NCBI RefSeq assembly: GCF_003410055.1
Contig: NZ_QUZK01000052.1
Coordinates: 101,600 to 165,599, forward strand
Length of the DNA: 64,000 nucleotides
Direction: 5' to 3'
From: Wenzhouxiangella sediminis
GTDB taxonomy: Bacteria > Pseudomonadota > Gammaproteobacteria > Xanthomonadales > Wenzhouxiangellaceae
Under the pieces are notes generated by a model that ran no database searches, had not been told where the DNA came from, and was given only the letters and a program-made list of their open reading frames with translations. Shown here in pieces: positions 10,200-19,370 of this stretch (positions within the stretch are counted from its first letter, which is position 1; the number at the start of each line of letters is the position of its first letter). The translations under genes and the position numbers were made by a program.

Positions 10200-10230
10200 T
10201 TGCCCGGAATTCGGTCCTAGGATATATAAT
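10200..10230 (+). promoter_or_regulatory. Likely dksA promoter
   Basis: A perfect -10 hexamer TATAAT lies at 10225-10230 in the divergent yidD/dksA gap. The best -35 candidate is TTGCCC at 10200-10205, which gives a long 19-bp spacer. The start of dksA is 43 bp further on, preceded by GAAGAGG. Confidence 0.4.
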
Positions 10231-10272
10231 CGGCGGTTTTGCAACAACCTGGCTTGAAGAGGCCAAGAGCTG

Positions 10273-10698
10273 ATGCCCAGCAAGATTGTCGATTTACCGA
10301 AAGGCTACAAGCCTTCCGAAGACGAAGAATACATGTGCCAGGAGCACCTGGAGTACTTTCGCCGCAAGCTGCTGCAGTGGCGCGAGGACCTGATCCAGGA
10401 GTCCCAGGAGACGATCAACAACCTTCGCGGCGAAGTGCGCGACGTCGGAGACGAGGCCGAGCGAGCCAGCCGTGAGACGGAAAACAGCCTGGAACTGCGC
10501 ACCCGCGACCGCTACCGCAAGCTGCTCAACAAGATCGACCAGGCGCTGGCCCGCGTTGACGATGGCGAGTACGGCTACTGCGAGGAAACCGGTGAGGAAA
10601 TCGGCCTGGCCCGCCTCGAGGCCCGCCCGATCGCCACGCTGTGCCTGGACGCCCAGGAGCGGTGGGAACTCAAGCAGAAGCAGATGCGGGATCGCTGA
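10273..10698 (+). CDS. dksA: RNA polymerase-binding transcription factor DksA, two-cysteine zinc-finger variant
   Basis: A 141-residue DksA. The coiled-coil tip keeps D57xxD60xA62, which reaches the polymerase active site through the secondary channel. In the C-terminal globular part the zinc finger is degenerate: C103-E-E-T106 and C124-L-D-A127 stand where enterobacterial DksA has two CxxC pairs. Such C- forms can work without zinc, as reported for DksA2 of Pseudomonas aeruginosa. DksA with ppGpp controls rRNA and amino acid promoters. It is monocistronic, with its own promoter and terminator. Confidence 0.95.
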   Translation: MPSKIVDLPKGYKPSEDEEYMCQEHLEYFRRKLLQWREDLIQESQETINNLRGEVRDVGDEAERASRETENSLELRTRDRYRKLLNKIDQALARVDDGEYGYCEETGEEIGLARLEARPIATLCLDAQERWELKQKQMRDR

Positions 10699-10735
10699 GC
10701 CCCCGGGCGCCAGCCCCGCCAGCGCGTCTACGTGA

Positions 10736-10763
10736 AGAGGCCCCGCTGTGTCGGGGCTTTTTC
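10736..10763 (+). terminator. Rho-independent terminator of dksA
   Basis: A GCCCCG / CGGGGC stem (10740-10745 and 10752-10757) with a six-base loop is followed directly by TTTTT, 40 bases after the dksA stop. Confidence 0.85.
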
Positions 10764-10841
10764 GTTCGCGCGTTGTTTGGTTCTTTGGTTTTTTCGTGTT
10801 TTGGTTTTTTGGTACGGCGCGGCGGCGTCAGCCGCCGCCCG

Positions 10842-11261
10842 TCACGCCGCCTGCAGCGCCAGCTGCGCCTGCCGCCGGATCTCGGCGAGCATGGCGTTGA
10901 GCCCGTTGGCCCGGGTCGGCGAGAGGTGGTCGCTCAGGCCGATCTCGACGACGAAGTGGGGCTCGGAGTCGAGGATTTCCCTTGCGCTGCGTCCCGAGTA
11001 GACCTTGAGCAGCAGGGCGATCAGGCCCGAGACGATCGCCGCGTCCGAGTTGGCGCGGAAAACCATGCGTTCTGCATCACCCTCGGTGATCAGCCAGACC
11101 TGCGACTGGCAGCCGGCCAGCAGGTGGTCCTCGACCATGTCGGCCTCGTCGAGTTCGGGCAGTTTTCTGCCCAGGTCGATCAGATACTGGTAGCGGTCCA
11201 TCCAGTCATCGAACAGGGCGAACTCTTCGACGATTTCGCGTTGTGCCGCCTCGATGCTCAT
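10842..11261 (-). CDS. sufE: Cysteine desulfuration protein SufE
   Basis: A 139-residue SufE-family protein. The sulfur-accepting cysteine is in [11 protein letters not shown] (about residue 51). It begins [14 protein letters not shown] and ends with the family helix [13 protein letters not shown]. SufE takes persulfide from SufS and passes it to the SufBCD scaffold for Fe-S assembly. It overlaps the cysS stop by ATGA, so sulfur transfer is coupled here to cysteinyl-tRNA synthesis rather than to a suf operon. Confidence 0.93.
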   Translation of the reverse strand: MSIEAAQREIVEEFALFDDWMDRYQYLIDLGRKLPELDEADMVEDHLLAGCQSQVWLITEGDAERMVFRANSDAAIVSGLIALLLKVYSGRSAREILDSEPHFVVEIGLSDHLSPTRANGLNAMLAEIRRQAQLALQAA

Positions 11262-12631
11262 GAGGTCACCTTCCAGCGCGTGCCCTCCGCTCCGTCCTCG
11301 AGTTCGATGCCGCGCGCGGCCAGTTCGTCGCGGATGCGGTCGGCGGTGGCGAAGTCGCGGTCCTTGCGCGCGGCGTTGCGTTGCGCGATCAGGTCCTCGA
11401 TCTCGGCTTCGTCGATTTCGTTGCCGCCGGGGCGCTGCTTGAACCAGTCTTCGGGGTCGGCCTGCAGGAGGCCCAGGAGGCCGGCGGTGGCTCGCAGGCG
11501 TGCCGCCAGTTCGGCCTGCTCGCTCGGCTCGGCCGATGAGAGGCGGCGGGCCAGGGTGTTGAGCCCGGCCAGCGCGGTGGGCGTGTTGAGATCGTCCTCC
11601 AGGGCGGCTACGACTTCCGGTTCGGGTTCGGCCTCGGTATCCGCAGGCGGGTAGTCGCGCAGCAGGCCGTAGAGCCGGTCGAGGGTGTTGCGAGCCTGCT
11701 CCAGCGCGCCTTCGGACCAGTCCAGCGGCTGGCGGTAGTGGGCCGACAGCAGCAGGTAGCGCATCACTTCGCCGGGCCATTCCTCGAGCAGTTCGTGGAC
11801 GATCAGCGTGTTGCCCAGGGACTTGGACATCTTGCGCTTCTCGACGGTCACGAAGCCGTTGTGCATCCAGTAGCGCGCGAAGCGCTCGGTGCCGTGGGCG
11901 CAGCGGCTCTGGGCGATCTCGTTTTCATGGTGCGGGAAGATCAGGTCCTGGCCGCCGCCGTGGATGTCGATGACTTCGCCCAGGTGGGCCGCGCTCATCG
12001 CCGAGCACTCGATGTGCCAGCCCGGACGGCCGCGGCCCCAGGGGCTGTCCCAGCCCGGCTGGGTTTCGTCGGAAGGTTTCCACAGCACAAAGTCGCCGGG
12101 GTGGCGCTTGTAGGGCGCGACTTCCACGCGTGCGCCGGCGACCATCTCGCGCATGTCGCGGCGCGAGAGTTCGCCGTAGTCGTCGGCGGCCTCGATGCTG
12201 AACAGCACGTGGCCCTCGGCTTCGTAGGCGCAGCCCTTGTCGATCAGGCGCTCGATCATGGCGACGATGGCGTCGATGTGATCGGTCGCGCGCGGTTCGA
12301 TGGTGGGCTGGCCGACGCCGAGCGCGGCCATGTCCTCGTGGTAGATGTCGGCGAACTTCTTCGTGATCGTGTCGATCGGCACGCCCTGTTCGGTCGCGGC
12401 CTTGTTGATCTTGTCGTCGACGTCGGTGATGTTGCGCGCGTAGACGACCTTCGGGAATTGCCGCGAAAGCACGCGGTAGAGCAGGTCGAAGATCACCGCC
12501 GGTCGCGCGTTGCCGATATGCGCGTAGTTGTAGACCGTCGGCCCGCAGGCGTACATCGTCACTCGTTCGGGATCGAGCGGTACGAAATCCTCTTTCTGCC
12601 GGGTCAACGTGTTGTAGATCTGGATGGCCAT
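11258..12631 (-). CDS. cysS: Cysteinyl-tRNA synthetase
   Basis: A 457-residue class I tRNA synthetase. It has the [16 protein letters not shown] signature (HIGH-like), the zinc-binding HIECSAMS and HHENEIAQS segments, and the KMSKSLGN loop. The ATG at 12631 ([11 protein letters not shown]) is the canonical start. The open frame extends about 73 codons upstream, across the divergent pepQ start, and that part was rejected. It charges tRNA-Cys and is followed directly by sufE. Confidence 0.98.
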   Translation of the reverse strand: MAIQIYNTLTRQKEDFVPLDPERVTMYACGPTVYNYAHIGNARPAVIFDLLYRVLSRQFPKVVYARNITDVDDKINKAATEQGVPIDTITKKFADIYHEDMAALGVGQPTIEPRATDHIDAIVAMIERLIDKGCAYEAEGHVLFSIEAADDYGELSRRDMREMVAGARVEVAPYKRHPGDFVLWKPSDETQPGWDSPWGRGRPGWHIECSAMSAAHLGEVIDIHGGGQDLIFPHHENEIAQSRCAHGTERFARYWMHNGFVTVEKRKMSKSLGNTLIVHELLEEWPGEVMRYLLLSAHYRQPLDWSEGALEQARNTLDRLYGLLRDYPPADTEAEPEPEVVAALEDDLNTPTALAGLNTLARRLSSAEPSEQAELAARLRATAGLLGLLQADPEDWFKQRPGGNEIDEAEIEDLIAQRNAARKDRDFATADRIRDELAARGIELEDGAEGTRWKVTS

Positions 12632-12702
12632 CGTCAAAAGAATTGGCGCTTGCGCGCTAGAATGACAAGCGTTGAATTCTAACTGATCGAGGCCCTGGCC
12701 CC

Positions 12703-14028
12703 ATGCCCAACCCTCAGGCACTGCTCTACGCCCGCCACATCGAACACCGGCGCGAGGAAATCGACGAGATCCTGACCGAGCTCGGTTATGACGGGCTGCT
12801 GATTCATTCCGGTCGGCCGGAAAACCGCCTTTTCGACGACAGCCATCCACCTTTTCGCGCGCATGGTCCGTTTGTGGCGATGGTGCCGATGCCCTTTGCG
12901 GCCGACAGCCTGCTGGAACTGCGCCCGGGCGAGAAACCGCGGCTGTGGCATTGCCAGCCCGACGATTTCTGGCATATGCCGCCCGAGCCGCCGGGCGACT
13001 GGCTGACCGACACCCTGGATGTCGAGATCGTGCGCTCGCCGGATGGCTGGCACGAGCAGTTCCGGCAGCAGCGGGCGCTGGCGGTCATCGGCGACGAGCG
13101 GGCGGTCGGCGGCCTGCTGGACGGCGCCGATCTCAACCCGCCCGAACTGATGTGGCGTCTCGACGAGATGCGCACCCGCAAGACGGCCTGGGAGCGCGAC
13201 TGCATCGAGCGCGCCAACCACCTTGCCGTCTCCGGACACCTGGCGGCGGCCGAGGCGTTTCGGGCCGGCAAGAGCGAACTCGAAATCCACCTGGCCTACC
13301 TGGCGGCGATGGGCGAGGACCAGGACACCCTGCCCTACAACAGCATCGTCGCGCTCAACGACCACGGCGCGGTGCTCCACTACCAGTTCCGCTCGCCGGA
13401 GCGGCCGAATCCGGTGCGCAGCTTCCTGCTCGACGCCGGCGCCGACTGGCGCGGCTACGCGGCCGACATCACGCGCACCTGGACGCTCGATGAGCACCGC
13501 GAGTTCGGCGACCTGATCGAGGCGATGGACGCCGCGCAGCGGCGCCTGGTCGACCGGGTCCGGGCCGGCGAGCGCTTCGTCGACCTGCACCGCGAGGCGC
13601 ACCGGGCGGTGGCCGCCGTGCTCGAGCAGGCCGGCATCGTACGCATGGCGCCCGAAGAGCAGGTCGAAACCGGCGTGACCACGCACTTCCTGCCGCACGG
13701 CCTCGGGCACTACATCGGCGCCCAGGTCCACGACGTGGCCGGGCTCAAGGACGAGCGCGGCATGGATGTGCCGCCGCCGGAGCGCTACCCGGCGCTGCGC
13801 CTGACCCGCACGCTCGAGCCGGGCAACGTGGTGACCGTCGAGCCGGGCCTGTACTTCATTCCAAGTTTCCTCGAGAAACTGCGCGCGAGCGACCACGCTT
13901 CGAAAGTGGACTGGCAGGCGGTCGAACGCCTGACGCCCTTCGGCGGTATCCGTATCGAGGACAACGTGCTGGTCAGCGAAGGCGAGCCGGTGAACTTCAC
14001 CCGCCAGGCTTTTGTGGAGGCCGGTTAG
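12703..14028 (+). CDS. pepQ: Xaa-Pro dipeptidase (prolidase)
   Basis: A 441-residue M24 metallopeptidase. The metal ligands of the pita-bread fold are all present: the two aspartates in [17 protein letters not shown], the histidine of [13 protein letters not shown], and the glutamates in TVEPGLYF and GGIRIEDNV. The N-terminal creatinase-like domain (about residues 1-160) and length match PepQ of Gammaproteobacteria. It splits dipeptides with C-terminal proline. It is divergent from cysS with a 71-bp gap. Confidence 0.95.
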   Translation: MPNPQALLYARHIEHRREEIDEILTELGYDGLLIHSGRPENRLFDDSHPPFRAHGPFVAMVPMPFAADSLLELRPGEKPRLWHCQPDDFWHMPPEPPGDWLTDTLDVEIVRSPDGWHEQFRQQRALAVIGDERAVGGLLDGADLNPPELMWRLDEMRTRKTAWERDCIERANHLAVSGHLAAAEAFRAGKSELEIHLAYLAAMGEDQDTLPYNSIVALNDHGAVLHYQFRSPERPNPVRSFLLDAGADWRGYAADITRTWTLDEHREFGDLIEAMDAAQRRLVDRVRAGERFVDLHREAHRAVAAVLEQAGIVRMAPEEQVETGVTTHFLPHGLGHYIGAQVHDVAGLKDERGMDVPPPERYPALRLTRTLEPGNVVTVEPGLYFIPSFLEKLRASDHASKVDWQAVERLTPFGGIRIEDNVLVSEGEPVNFTRQAFVEAG

Positions 14029-14062
14029 TTCTCAGCGGCTTTTTTTGGGGGGCTGAGGGCTC

Positions 14063-14500
14063 TCAGGATCCAATGTCTTCGTTCCAGAGTTCCGGCGAGT
14101 CGTTGATGAACTGCCGCATCAGCGCCGCGCATTCGTCGCTGTCGATCACTTGGACTTCGACGCCGCGGGCGCGCAGGTGGTCTTCGTCGCCCATGAAAGT
14201 TCGGTTCTCGCCGACGACCACCTTCGGAATGCCGTAGAGCAGGATCGCCCCGGAGCACATGGGGCAGGGCGACAGGGTAGTGTAGAGCGTGCTCTCGCGG
14301 TAGACCTTCGCCGGCTGTCGGCCTGCATTCTCCAGCGCGTCCATCTCACCGTGCAGGACCACGCTGCCCGACTGCACGCGGCGGTTGTGTCCCCTTCCGA
14401 CGATCCTTCCGGCGTGCACCAGCACCGAGCCGATCGGAATGCCGCCCTCGGCCAGTCCCTGCCGGGCTTCTTCAATGGCCGCTTCCATGAACTCGTCCAT
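14063..14500 (-). CDS. Cytosine deaminase-like nucleoside/base deaminase
   Basis: A 145-residue zinc deaminase of the CDA superfamily, with HGEMDAL (zinc His and catalytic Glu) and SPCPMCSGAIL (zinc Cys pair). The C-terminal half, with GENRTFMGDEDHLRARGVEV and QFINDSPELWNEDIG, resembles yeast-type cytosine deaminase (Fcy1) rather than tRNA adenosine deaminase TadA. It probably deaminates cytosine in pyrimidine salvage, but guanine or another base is possible. It is a single gene convergent with pepQ. Confidence 0.75.
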   Translation of the reverse strand: MDEFMEAAIEEARQGLAEGGIPIGSVLVHAGRIVGRGHNRRVQSGSVVLHGEMDALENAGRQPAKVYRESTLYTTLSPCPMCSGAILLYGIPKVVVGENRTFMGDEDHLRARGVEVQVIDSDECAALMRQFINDSPELWNEDIGS

Positions 14501-14625
14501 GACCTATGCCTCATGTGTTTTTCCCTGCCGGCCAGCATACTCGTCTCGGACTGTTCCCCGAACCGGGCTGCCCGATCAGGCCACCGCTTGTAACCGATTT
14601 GCGCCCGCGGCGCTAAGAAGGGTTA

Positions 14626-14659
14626 AGGAACCTCCGTGCAGGCTTGTTCAGAGGTTCCT
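14626..14659. repeat. Inverted repeat upstream of the exported protein/ECF sigma cluster
   Basis: AGGAACCTC at 14626-14634 and GAGGTTCCT at 14651-14659 are perfect 9-bp inverted arms around 16 bases. They lie 31 bp before the start at 14691. This may be an operator, a REP-like hairpin, or (since GGAACC resembles the -35 of ECF sigma promoters) part of an autoregulated promoter. Confidence 0.45.
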
Positions 14660-14690
14660 AAACCATCAACACGAAATGCGAGGCAACACC

Positions 14691-15569
14691 ATGATTCGAT
14701 CCATTCTCCTGACCCTGCTGCTGCTGCCGCTGGCGGTCAGTGCCGCCGACAAGTCCCTGGGTGAAGACAGCCGCTGGTTCGTCCAGGTCAACCTGGCCGC
14801 CATTCGCGGCGCCTCCGACGACGGCGCCCTCTACGGCTGGCTGCAGCGCGAAGTCATCGAAGATCTCGAGGAAGAGTTCGGTGAGGGCAGCGTCGACGAT
14901 TTCGACGCCATCACCGTGTTCGGCACCAGCGACAACGGCGATGGGCTGGGCATCGTGCTCGACGGCCGGATGGATGCGGACATGCGCGAGCGCGTGATCC
15001 GGCGCTCGGCCGCTACGCCGCTCGAAGACGTGGGCGACGGCAATGCCTACGTGCTCGGCGGCAACGAGGAACTGGCCGAAGAGTTCGACATCGAGTTCGA
15101 CGGCGATCCGCTGTTCATGGCGTTCGGTGAGCGTTCGGGCGCATTCGTCACGACCAGTCGTGCCTTGCTCGAAGCCTTCCTCGACGGCGCGCGCTTCGAG
15201 CGGATCGCCGCCTCCGAACTGCTGATCATCCGCGCCGATCCGATGCTTTCCGGGGCCGTCGACACCGAGGCCATCGGCGAGGGCTACGGCAACTGGAACT
15301 CGAAGGTGATGCGCAACATCCGCCGCGCCGGATTCGCGCTGACCGACGCCGGCGGCGGCTACGACGTCAACGTTGAACTCATCGCCGTCGACGAAGCGCA
15401 GGCCCAGGCCCTGCAGAACATCGTGCAGGGCGTGATCGGGCTTCAGGCCCTGGCCGACGAAGAGCCGGAGCTGTCCTTCGTCTCCTCGCTGCAGACGCAG
15501 CGTGACGGCGAGCGCGTCAGCCTGTCGGTTCAGGTCAGCTCCGAAGAGCTGATGGACCTGCTCGACTGA
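14691..15569 (+). CDS. Exported hypothetical protein
   Basis: A 292-residue protein with a clear signal peptide (MIRSILLTLLLLPLAVSA, cleavage before ADK). The mature part is acidic, with about 35 Asp/Glu in the first 130 residues. It has an alternating strand-helix character and repeated segments of the kind DDFDAITVFGTSD and GLGIVLDGRMD. No family is recognised. It is probably periplasmic. It lies 22 bp before the ECF sigma gene on the same strand, so it is likely in the same transcription unit and may be a target or sensor of that system. Confidence 0.8.
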   Translation: MIRSILLTLLLLPLAVSAADKSLGEDSRWFVQVNLAAIRGASDDGALYGWLQREVIEDLEEEFGEGSVDDFDAITVFGTSDNGDGLGIVLDGRMDADMRERVIRRSAATPLEDVGDGNAYVLGGNEELAEEFDIEFDGDPLFMAFGERSGAFVTTSRALLEAFLDGARFERIAASELLIIRADPMLSGAVDTEAIGEGYGNWNSKVMRNIRRAGFALTDAGGGYDVNVELIAVDEAQAQALQNIVQGVIGLQALADEEPELSFVSSLQTQRDGERVSLSVQVSSEELMDLLD

Positions 15570-15590
15570 TTCCGGTTCCCGGATTTTCCC

Positions 15591-16145
15591 ATGATCCCGG
15601 AAGTCGAACGCGACCTCATCAGGCGAGCCCGCTCGGGCTCGCTTGACGCGTTCGACGCGCTGATGCGCGCCCACCAGGATCGCCTCTACCGATTCGTGCT
15701 GGTGCGCGGCGCCAGCAGCGCGGACGCACAGGACATCGTCCAGGACACTTTCCTGGCTGCCTGGCGCTACCTCGACGGTTATCGCGAACGCTGGCGCTTT
15801 TCCACCTGGCTCTACACGATTGCACGCCGCCAGGCATCCGGGCGCCGCATGGATCACGCCGAACTGCCCGAGTCCCTGGTGGACCCGGGTGACGGGCCCG
15901 ACCAGGCCGCGTCGGCCGGTCAGCGTCGCGAGAACATCTGGCCGGTGGCGCGCAAGCTGCTACCATCGGACTGGTTCGGCGTGCTCTGGCTTTACTACGC
16001 GGAGGATCGCAAGACCGGGGAGATCGCCCGCATCCTGGGCCGCTCCGCGGCCTGGGTGAAGGTCACCCTGCACCGTTCCCGCAAGCGCCTGGCAGAGCTT
16101 ATCGATGCCGCGGACTGGCTGCCCGAGGAGGTCGTTTCGAAATGA
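15591..16145 (+). CDS. ECF-type RNA polymerase sigma factor
   Basis: A 184-residue sigma-70 family protein. Region 2 contains AQDIVQDTFLAAWRYLDGY and FSTWLYTIARRQA. Region 4 is a helix-turn-helix (TGEIARILGRSAAWVKVTLHRSRKRLAEL). Regions 1 and 3 are absent, as expected of ECF factors. It overlaps the next gene, a small membrane protein, by ATGA, the usual sigma/anti-sigma arrangement. The stimulus is unknown. Confidence 0.9.
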   Translation: MIPEVERDLIRRARSGSLDAFDALMRAHQDRLYRFVLVRGASSADAQDIVQDTFLAAWRYLDGYRERWRFSTWLYTIARRQASGRRMDHAELPESLVDPGDGPDQAASAGQRRENIWPVARKLLPSDWFGVLWLYYAEDRKTGEIARILGRSAAWVKVTLHRSRKRLAELIDAADWLPEEVVSK

Positions 16146-16537
16146 ACAGACAAGACCTTGAACACCGCCTGCATGCCGACGCCGAGCGTCTCGGTGCGTC
16201 CTGCCCGCCGCATCTCAGGCACCGCGTCGCCGAGCGCATCCGCCACGGCGAAGGCCGTCCTTCGCATCGCCGCATCGGAATCCCGGCCCTGGCCGGCGCC
16301 TTTGCGGCAACGGCCTTTGCATTCGTTTCGGTCTGGATGCTGTGGCAGCCTTCGGCCGTCGAGCGGCACGATGCGCGGACGGTGGACTTGAATGCGACGC
16401 CGGTCGTCGCCAAGTCGGATCGAATGCTGGCGTCCCGCGAAGCCGCCCTCGAGAACGAATGGCAGCTGTTCGAGCGGGACCTGCGCATCCTGCGTGACCA
16501 CGTCACGGCCACTTTCGACAAGAACCCGAACAGCTGA
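16142..16537 (+). CDS. Small single-span membrane protein, probable anti-sigma factor
   Basis: A 131-residue protein with a cytoplasmic N-terminus (about residues 1-40, with CPPHLRHRVAERIRHGEG) and one membrane span (about 43-66, IPALAGAFAATAFAFVSVWM). A short periplasmic tail with a predicted helix follows. The topology, size and ATGA overlap with the ECF sigma gene indicate an anti-sigma factor. There is no clear ZAS zinc motif (HxxxCxxC), so its class is uncertain. Confidence 0.65.
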   Translation: MNRQDLEHRLHADAERLGASCPPHLRHRVAERIRHGEGRPSHRRIGIPALAGAFAATAFAFVSVWMLWQPSAVERHDARTVDLNATPVVAKSDRMLASREAALENEWQLFERDLRILRDHVTATFDKNPNS

Positions 16538-16542
16538 CCTTC

Positions 16543-17214
16543 ATGTCCAACCAGTCCATCGGCCTGAGCGAAGAACTGCAGAACTACATCCTCGATCACT
16601 CGCTGCGGGAAGATCCCCTGCTGGCGCGATTGCGCGAAGAAACCGCCGAGCTGCCGCAGCGCAACATGCAGATCGCCCCGGAGCAGGGCCAGTTCATGGC
16701 GCTGCTGGCGCGGCTGATCGGCGCGAAGCGCTACATCGAGGTCGGCACCTTCACCGGCTACAGCGCGCTGGCCGTCACCATGGCCATGCCCGAAGACGGC
16801 AAGACGATCGCCTGCGACGTCAGCCGCGAGTGGACCGACATTGCCCGGCGCTACTGGCAGGAGGCCGGCGTGGACGAGCGCATCATGCTCGAACTGCGCC
16901 CGGCGCTGAAGACGCTCGACGAGTTGATCGTCTCGGGTCTCGAGGACACCTTCGACCTGGCCTTCATCGACGCCGACAAGACCGGCTACATCGACTACTT
17001 CGAGCGCTGCCACGACCTGCTGCGCCCCGGCGGGCTGGTCATGATCGACAACACGCTGTGGGACGGCAAGGTCGTCGATTCGAGCGACCGCGACGAGGAC
17101 ACCGAAGCCATTCGCGCCTTCAACGAGTACCTGCGCGATCGCGAGGAGATCGAAATCTCGATGGTGCCGATCGGTGACGGCCTGACCCTGGTGCGCAAGG
17201 CCGAGGGCCTGTAG
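16543..17214 (+). CDS. Class I SAM-dependent O-methyltransferase (caffeoyl-CoA OMT family)
   Basis: A 223-residue member of the Methyltransf_3 family. Motif I is YIEVGTFTGYSALA, followed by FIDADKTGYIDYFE and the metal-binding MIDNTLWDGKVVD. Bacterial members methylate catechol-like hydroxyls with Mg2+, but the substrate here cannot be predicted. The gene starts six bases after the probable anti-sigma gene and may be co-transcribed with the sigma cluster. Confidence 0.92.
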   Translation: MSNQSIGLSEELQNYILDHSLREDPLLARLREETAELPQRNMQIAPEQGQFMALLARLIGAKRYIEVGTFTGYSALAVTMAMPEDGKTIACDVSREWTDIARRYWQEAGVDERIMLELRPALKTLDELIVSGLEDTFDLAFIDADKTGYIDYFERCHDLLRPGGLVMIDNTLWDGKVVDSSDRDEDTEAIRAFNEYLRDREEIEISMVPIGDGLTLVRKAEGL

Positions 17215-17305
17215 CCGCTCGCGACGGCCGCTCACGTCGGCCTCTCACGTGGGCAATCCGGCCAGTCGATATACTGGCCGGATCATCAACTTGACGAGAG
17301 GTCCC

Positions 17306-19261
17306 ATGCGACGCCTTTTCCTCACATCCATCCTGTTCCTGGCGGCGGCCAGCGCCGCCGCGGTGGCGGAGGTCGACCGCCGCACCGCCAATTCCGGTAA
17401 CGTCGTCCTCGAGGGCGTGCCCGAAATCCCCGCCTCGATCAGCGAAGCGCTTACGCAATACCAGAACACGCGTTCGGCCGGGCTCATCGACTGGAGCCGC
17501 GACGGCGAGAGCATCTACATCACCACCCGTTTCGCCGAGGTCAGCCAGATCCACCGCGTCGACCAGCCCGGCGGCGCACGCCACCAGCTGACCTGGTACG
17601 ACGAACCCGTCGGCGGCGCCGACCGCCGGCCGGGCAGCGACACGATGGCCTTCCTGATGGACAGCGGCGGCAGCGAGTTCGACCAGATCTACCTGTTCGA
17701 TCCGGCCGACGGCAGCCGCGAGATGATCAGCGACGGCGAGTCTCGCAACGGGGCCCTGGAGTGGTCGGGTGACGGCCGTTACCTGGCCTTCCAGTCGACC
17801 CGCCGCAACGGCCGATCGAACGATATCTGGATGTTCGATTTCGACAACGGCCGCGAGGCCGAACTCGTGCTCGAAGCGCCGGACGGCAGCTGGTGGGGGC
17901 CGGTCGAGTTTTCCGCCGATAACGAGAAGCTGCTGATCGTGCAGTACGTCAGCGTCAACGACTCGCGCATTCATGTCCTGGATCTCGACTCGGGTGAGCT
18001 GACGCGCATCGCCGGCAGCGCCGAGGATCCCGCTCGCAACCTGCCCTTCGGTTTCGACGCCGAAGGCGAGGGCGTCTATTTCAGCACCGACGCCGAGGGC
18101 GAGTTCGCCCAGCTGGCCTGGCGCCCGCTCGATCCCGAGGGCGAGGCACGCGTGATCACCGGCGACATCCCCTGGTCGGTGCAGGGCCTGGAGCTCAACC
18201 ACGCCGGTGATGCAGGCGTCTTCGTCACCAACGAGGGCGGCATCAGTCGCATGTACCGTTTCGATCCCGCCGACGAATCCTACGAGCGCATCGACAGCAT
18301 CCCCGAGGGGCTGGTCTACGGCGCGTCGTTCAGCGAGGACGACGAGTCGCTGGCGGTGGTGGTCAACAACCCGCGCTCGCCCAGCGACGTCCACGTGATG
18401 GACTTCGACAGCGGTGAACTGACCCGCTGGACCTACAGCGAAGTCGGCGGCCTCGACACCGAGCAGTTCGTCATGCCCGAACTGGTTCACTACCCCACAT
18501 TCGACCAGGTCGACGGCGAGCCCAGGAAGATCCCCGCTTTCGTCTACCGGCCCGAGGGCGAAGGTCCGCATCCGGTCATCATCCAGATTCACGGCGGCCC
18601 CGAGAGCCAGACCCGGCCCGGTTTCTCCAGCACATACCAGCTGTGGATCGACCACCTCGGCGCGGCCGTCATCCGGCCCAACGTGCGCGGCTCGTCCGGC
18701 TACGGCAAGAGCTACCTCAAGCTCGACAACGGCTTCAAGCGCGAGGACTCGGTCAAGGACATCGGTGCCTTGCTCGACTGGATTGCAACCCAGCCCGACC
18801 TCGACGGCGACCGCGTGGCCGTCTACGGCGGCAGCTACGGCGGCTACATGGTGCTTGCCAGCGCCGTGCACTACAGCGATCGCCTCAAGGCCGCCGTCGA
18901 CATCGTCGGCATCAGCAATTTCGTGACCTTCCTGGAAAACACGGAGGACTATCGCCGCGACCTCCGTCGCGTCGAGTACGGCGACGAGCGCGACCCCGAG
19001 ATGCGCGCCCACCTCGAAGCCATCAGCCCGCTCAACAACGTCGAGAAGATCGACGTGCCGATGTTCGTCGTGCAGGGCGAGAACGATCCGCGCGTGCCGG
19101 TCACCGAAGCCGAGCAGATCGTCGCCGCCCTGCGCGAACAGGGCAGCCCGGTCTGGTACATGAATGCCCTCAACGAAGGCCACGGCTACCGCCGCAAGGA
19201 AAACCGCGACCTCTACAGCGAGGCCGTGGTGCTGTTCTTCGAGCGCTTTCTGCTCGACTGA
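17306..19261 (+). CDS. Exported S9-family prolyl oligopeptidase/acylaminoacyl-peptidase
   Basis: A 651-residue serine peptidase. The signal peptide is at residues 1-21. The N-terminal beta-propeller has several WD40-like/TolB-like blades, with repeated segments such as SWDGRYLAFQSTRRN-type. The C-terminal alpha/beta hydrolase has catalytic Ser in YGGSYGGYM, Asp in GENDPRVPV and His in NEGHGY. The ATG at 17306 precedes the signal peptide and is preferred over an in-frame start 57 bases upstream. It probably degrades oligopeptides in the periplasm. A strong GC-rich hairpin follows the gene. Confidence 0.93.
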   Translation: MRRLFLTSILFLAAASAAAVAEVDRRTANSGNVVLEGVPEIPASISEALTQYQNTRSAGLIDWSRDGESIYITTRFAEVSQIHRVDQPGGARHQLTWYDEPVGGADRRPGSDTMAFLMDSGGSEFDQIYLFDPADGSREMISDGESRNGALEWSGDGRYLAFQSTRRNGRSNDIWMFDFDNGREAELVLEAPDGSWWGPVEFSADNEKLLIVQYVSVNDSRIHVLDLDSGELTRIAGSAEDPARNLPFGFDAEGEGVYFSTDAEGEFAQLAWRPLDPEGEARVITGDIPWSVQGLELNHAGDAGVFVTNEGGISRMYRFDPADESYERIDSIPEGLVYGASFSEDDESLAVVVNNPRSPSDVHVMDFDSGELTRWTYSEVGGLDTEQFVMPELVHYPTFDQVDGEPRKIPAFVYRPEGEGPHPVIIQIHGGPESQTRPGFSSTYQLWIDHLGAAVIRPNVRGSSGYGKSYLKLDNGFKREDSVKDIGALLDWIATQPDLDGDRVAVYGGSYGGYMVLASAVHYSDRLKAAVDIVGISNFVTFLENTEDYRRDLRRVEYGDERDPEMRAHLEAISPLNNVEKIDVPMFVVQGENDPRVPVTEAEQIVAALREQGSPVWYMNALNEGHGYRRKENRDLYSEAVVLFFERFLLD

Positions 19262-19273
19262 TCTCCTCTCTTG

Positions 19274-19303
19274 GGCGGGCGCCGTGCCACCGCGGCGCCC
19301 GCC
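19274..19303 (+). terminator. Hairpin after the S9 peptidase gene
   Basis: A perfect 10-bp stem, GGCGGGCGCC / GGCGCCCGCC, with a 10-base loop lies 13 bases past the stop. It is followed by AGTTTCATTTG rather than a run of T, so termination is likely but may be factor-assisted. Confidence 0.6.
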
Positions 19304-19319
19304 AGTTTCATTTGAAACT
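19304..19319. promoter_or_regulatory. Palindromic candidate operator upstream of proVWX
   Basis: AGTTTCA-TT-TGAAACT is a perfect 7-bp inverted repeat around a two-base centre. It overlaps a candidate -35 (TTGAAA, 19312-19317). This layout would suit repression by a TetR- or MarR-like regulator, but none is encoded nearby. Confidence 0.45.
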
Positions 19320-19340
19320 ATCTCTTTTGGCCCTTAGGGT
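19312..19340 (+). promoter_or_regulatory. Candidate proVWX promoter
   Basis: TTGAAA at 19312-19317 and TAGGGT at 19335-19340 are separated by 17 bp, 31 bp before the proV start. The -10 is weak, as expected of a regulated osmotic promoter. Confidence 0.35.
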
Positions 19341-19370
19341 AGGGCACTCGTCATCGAGTCAAGGTCGCAC

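Noticed and set aside
14030..14060. T-run and CTCAGC...GCTGAG repeat after pepQ
   Set aside because: The T-run lies in the loop instead of after the stem, so it does not make a convincing terminator.
17120..19183. A 687-codon open frame on the minus strand opposite the S9 peptidase
   Set aside because: It mirrors the codon positions of a well-supported plus-strand gene; long antisense frames are expected at this G+C. It has no motif and its composition is a back-translation artefact.
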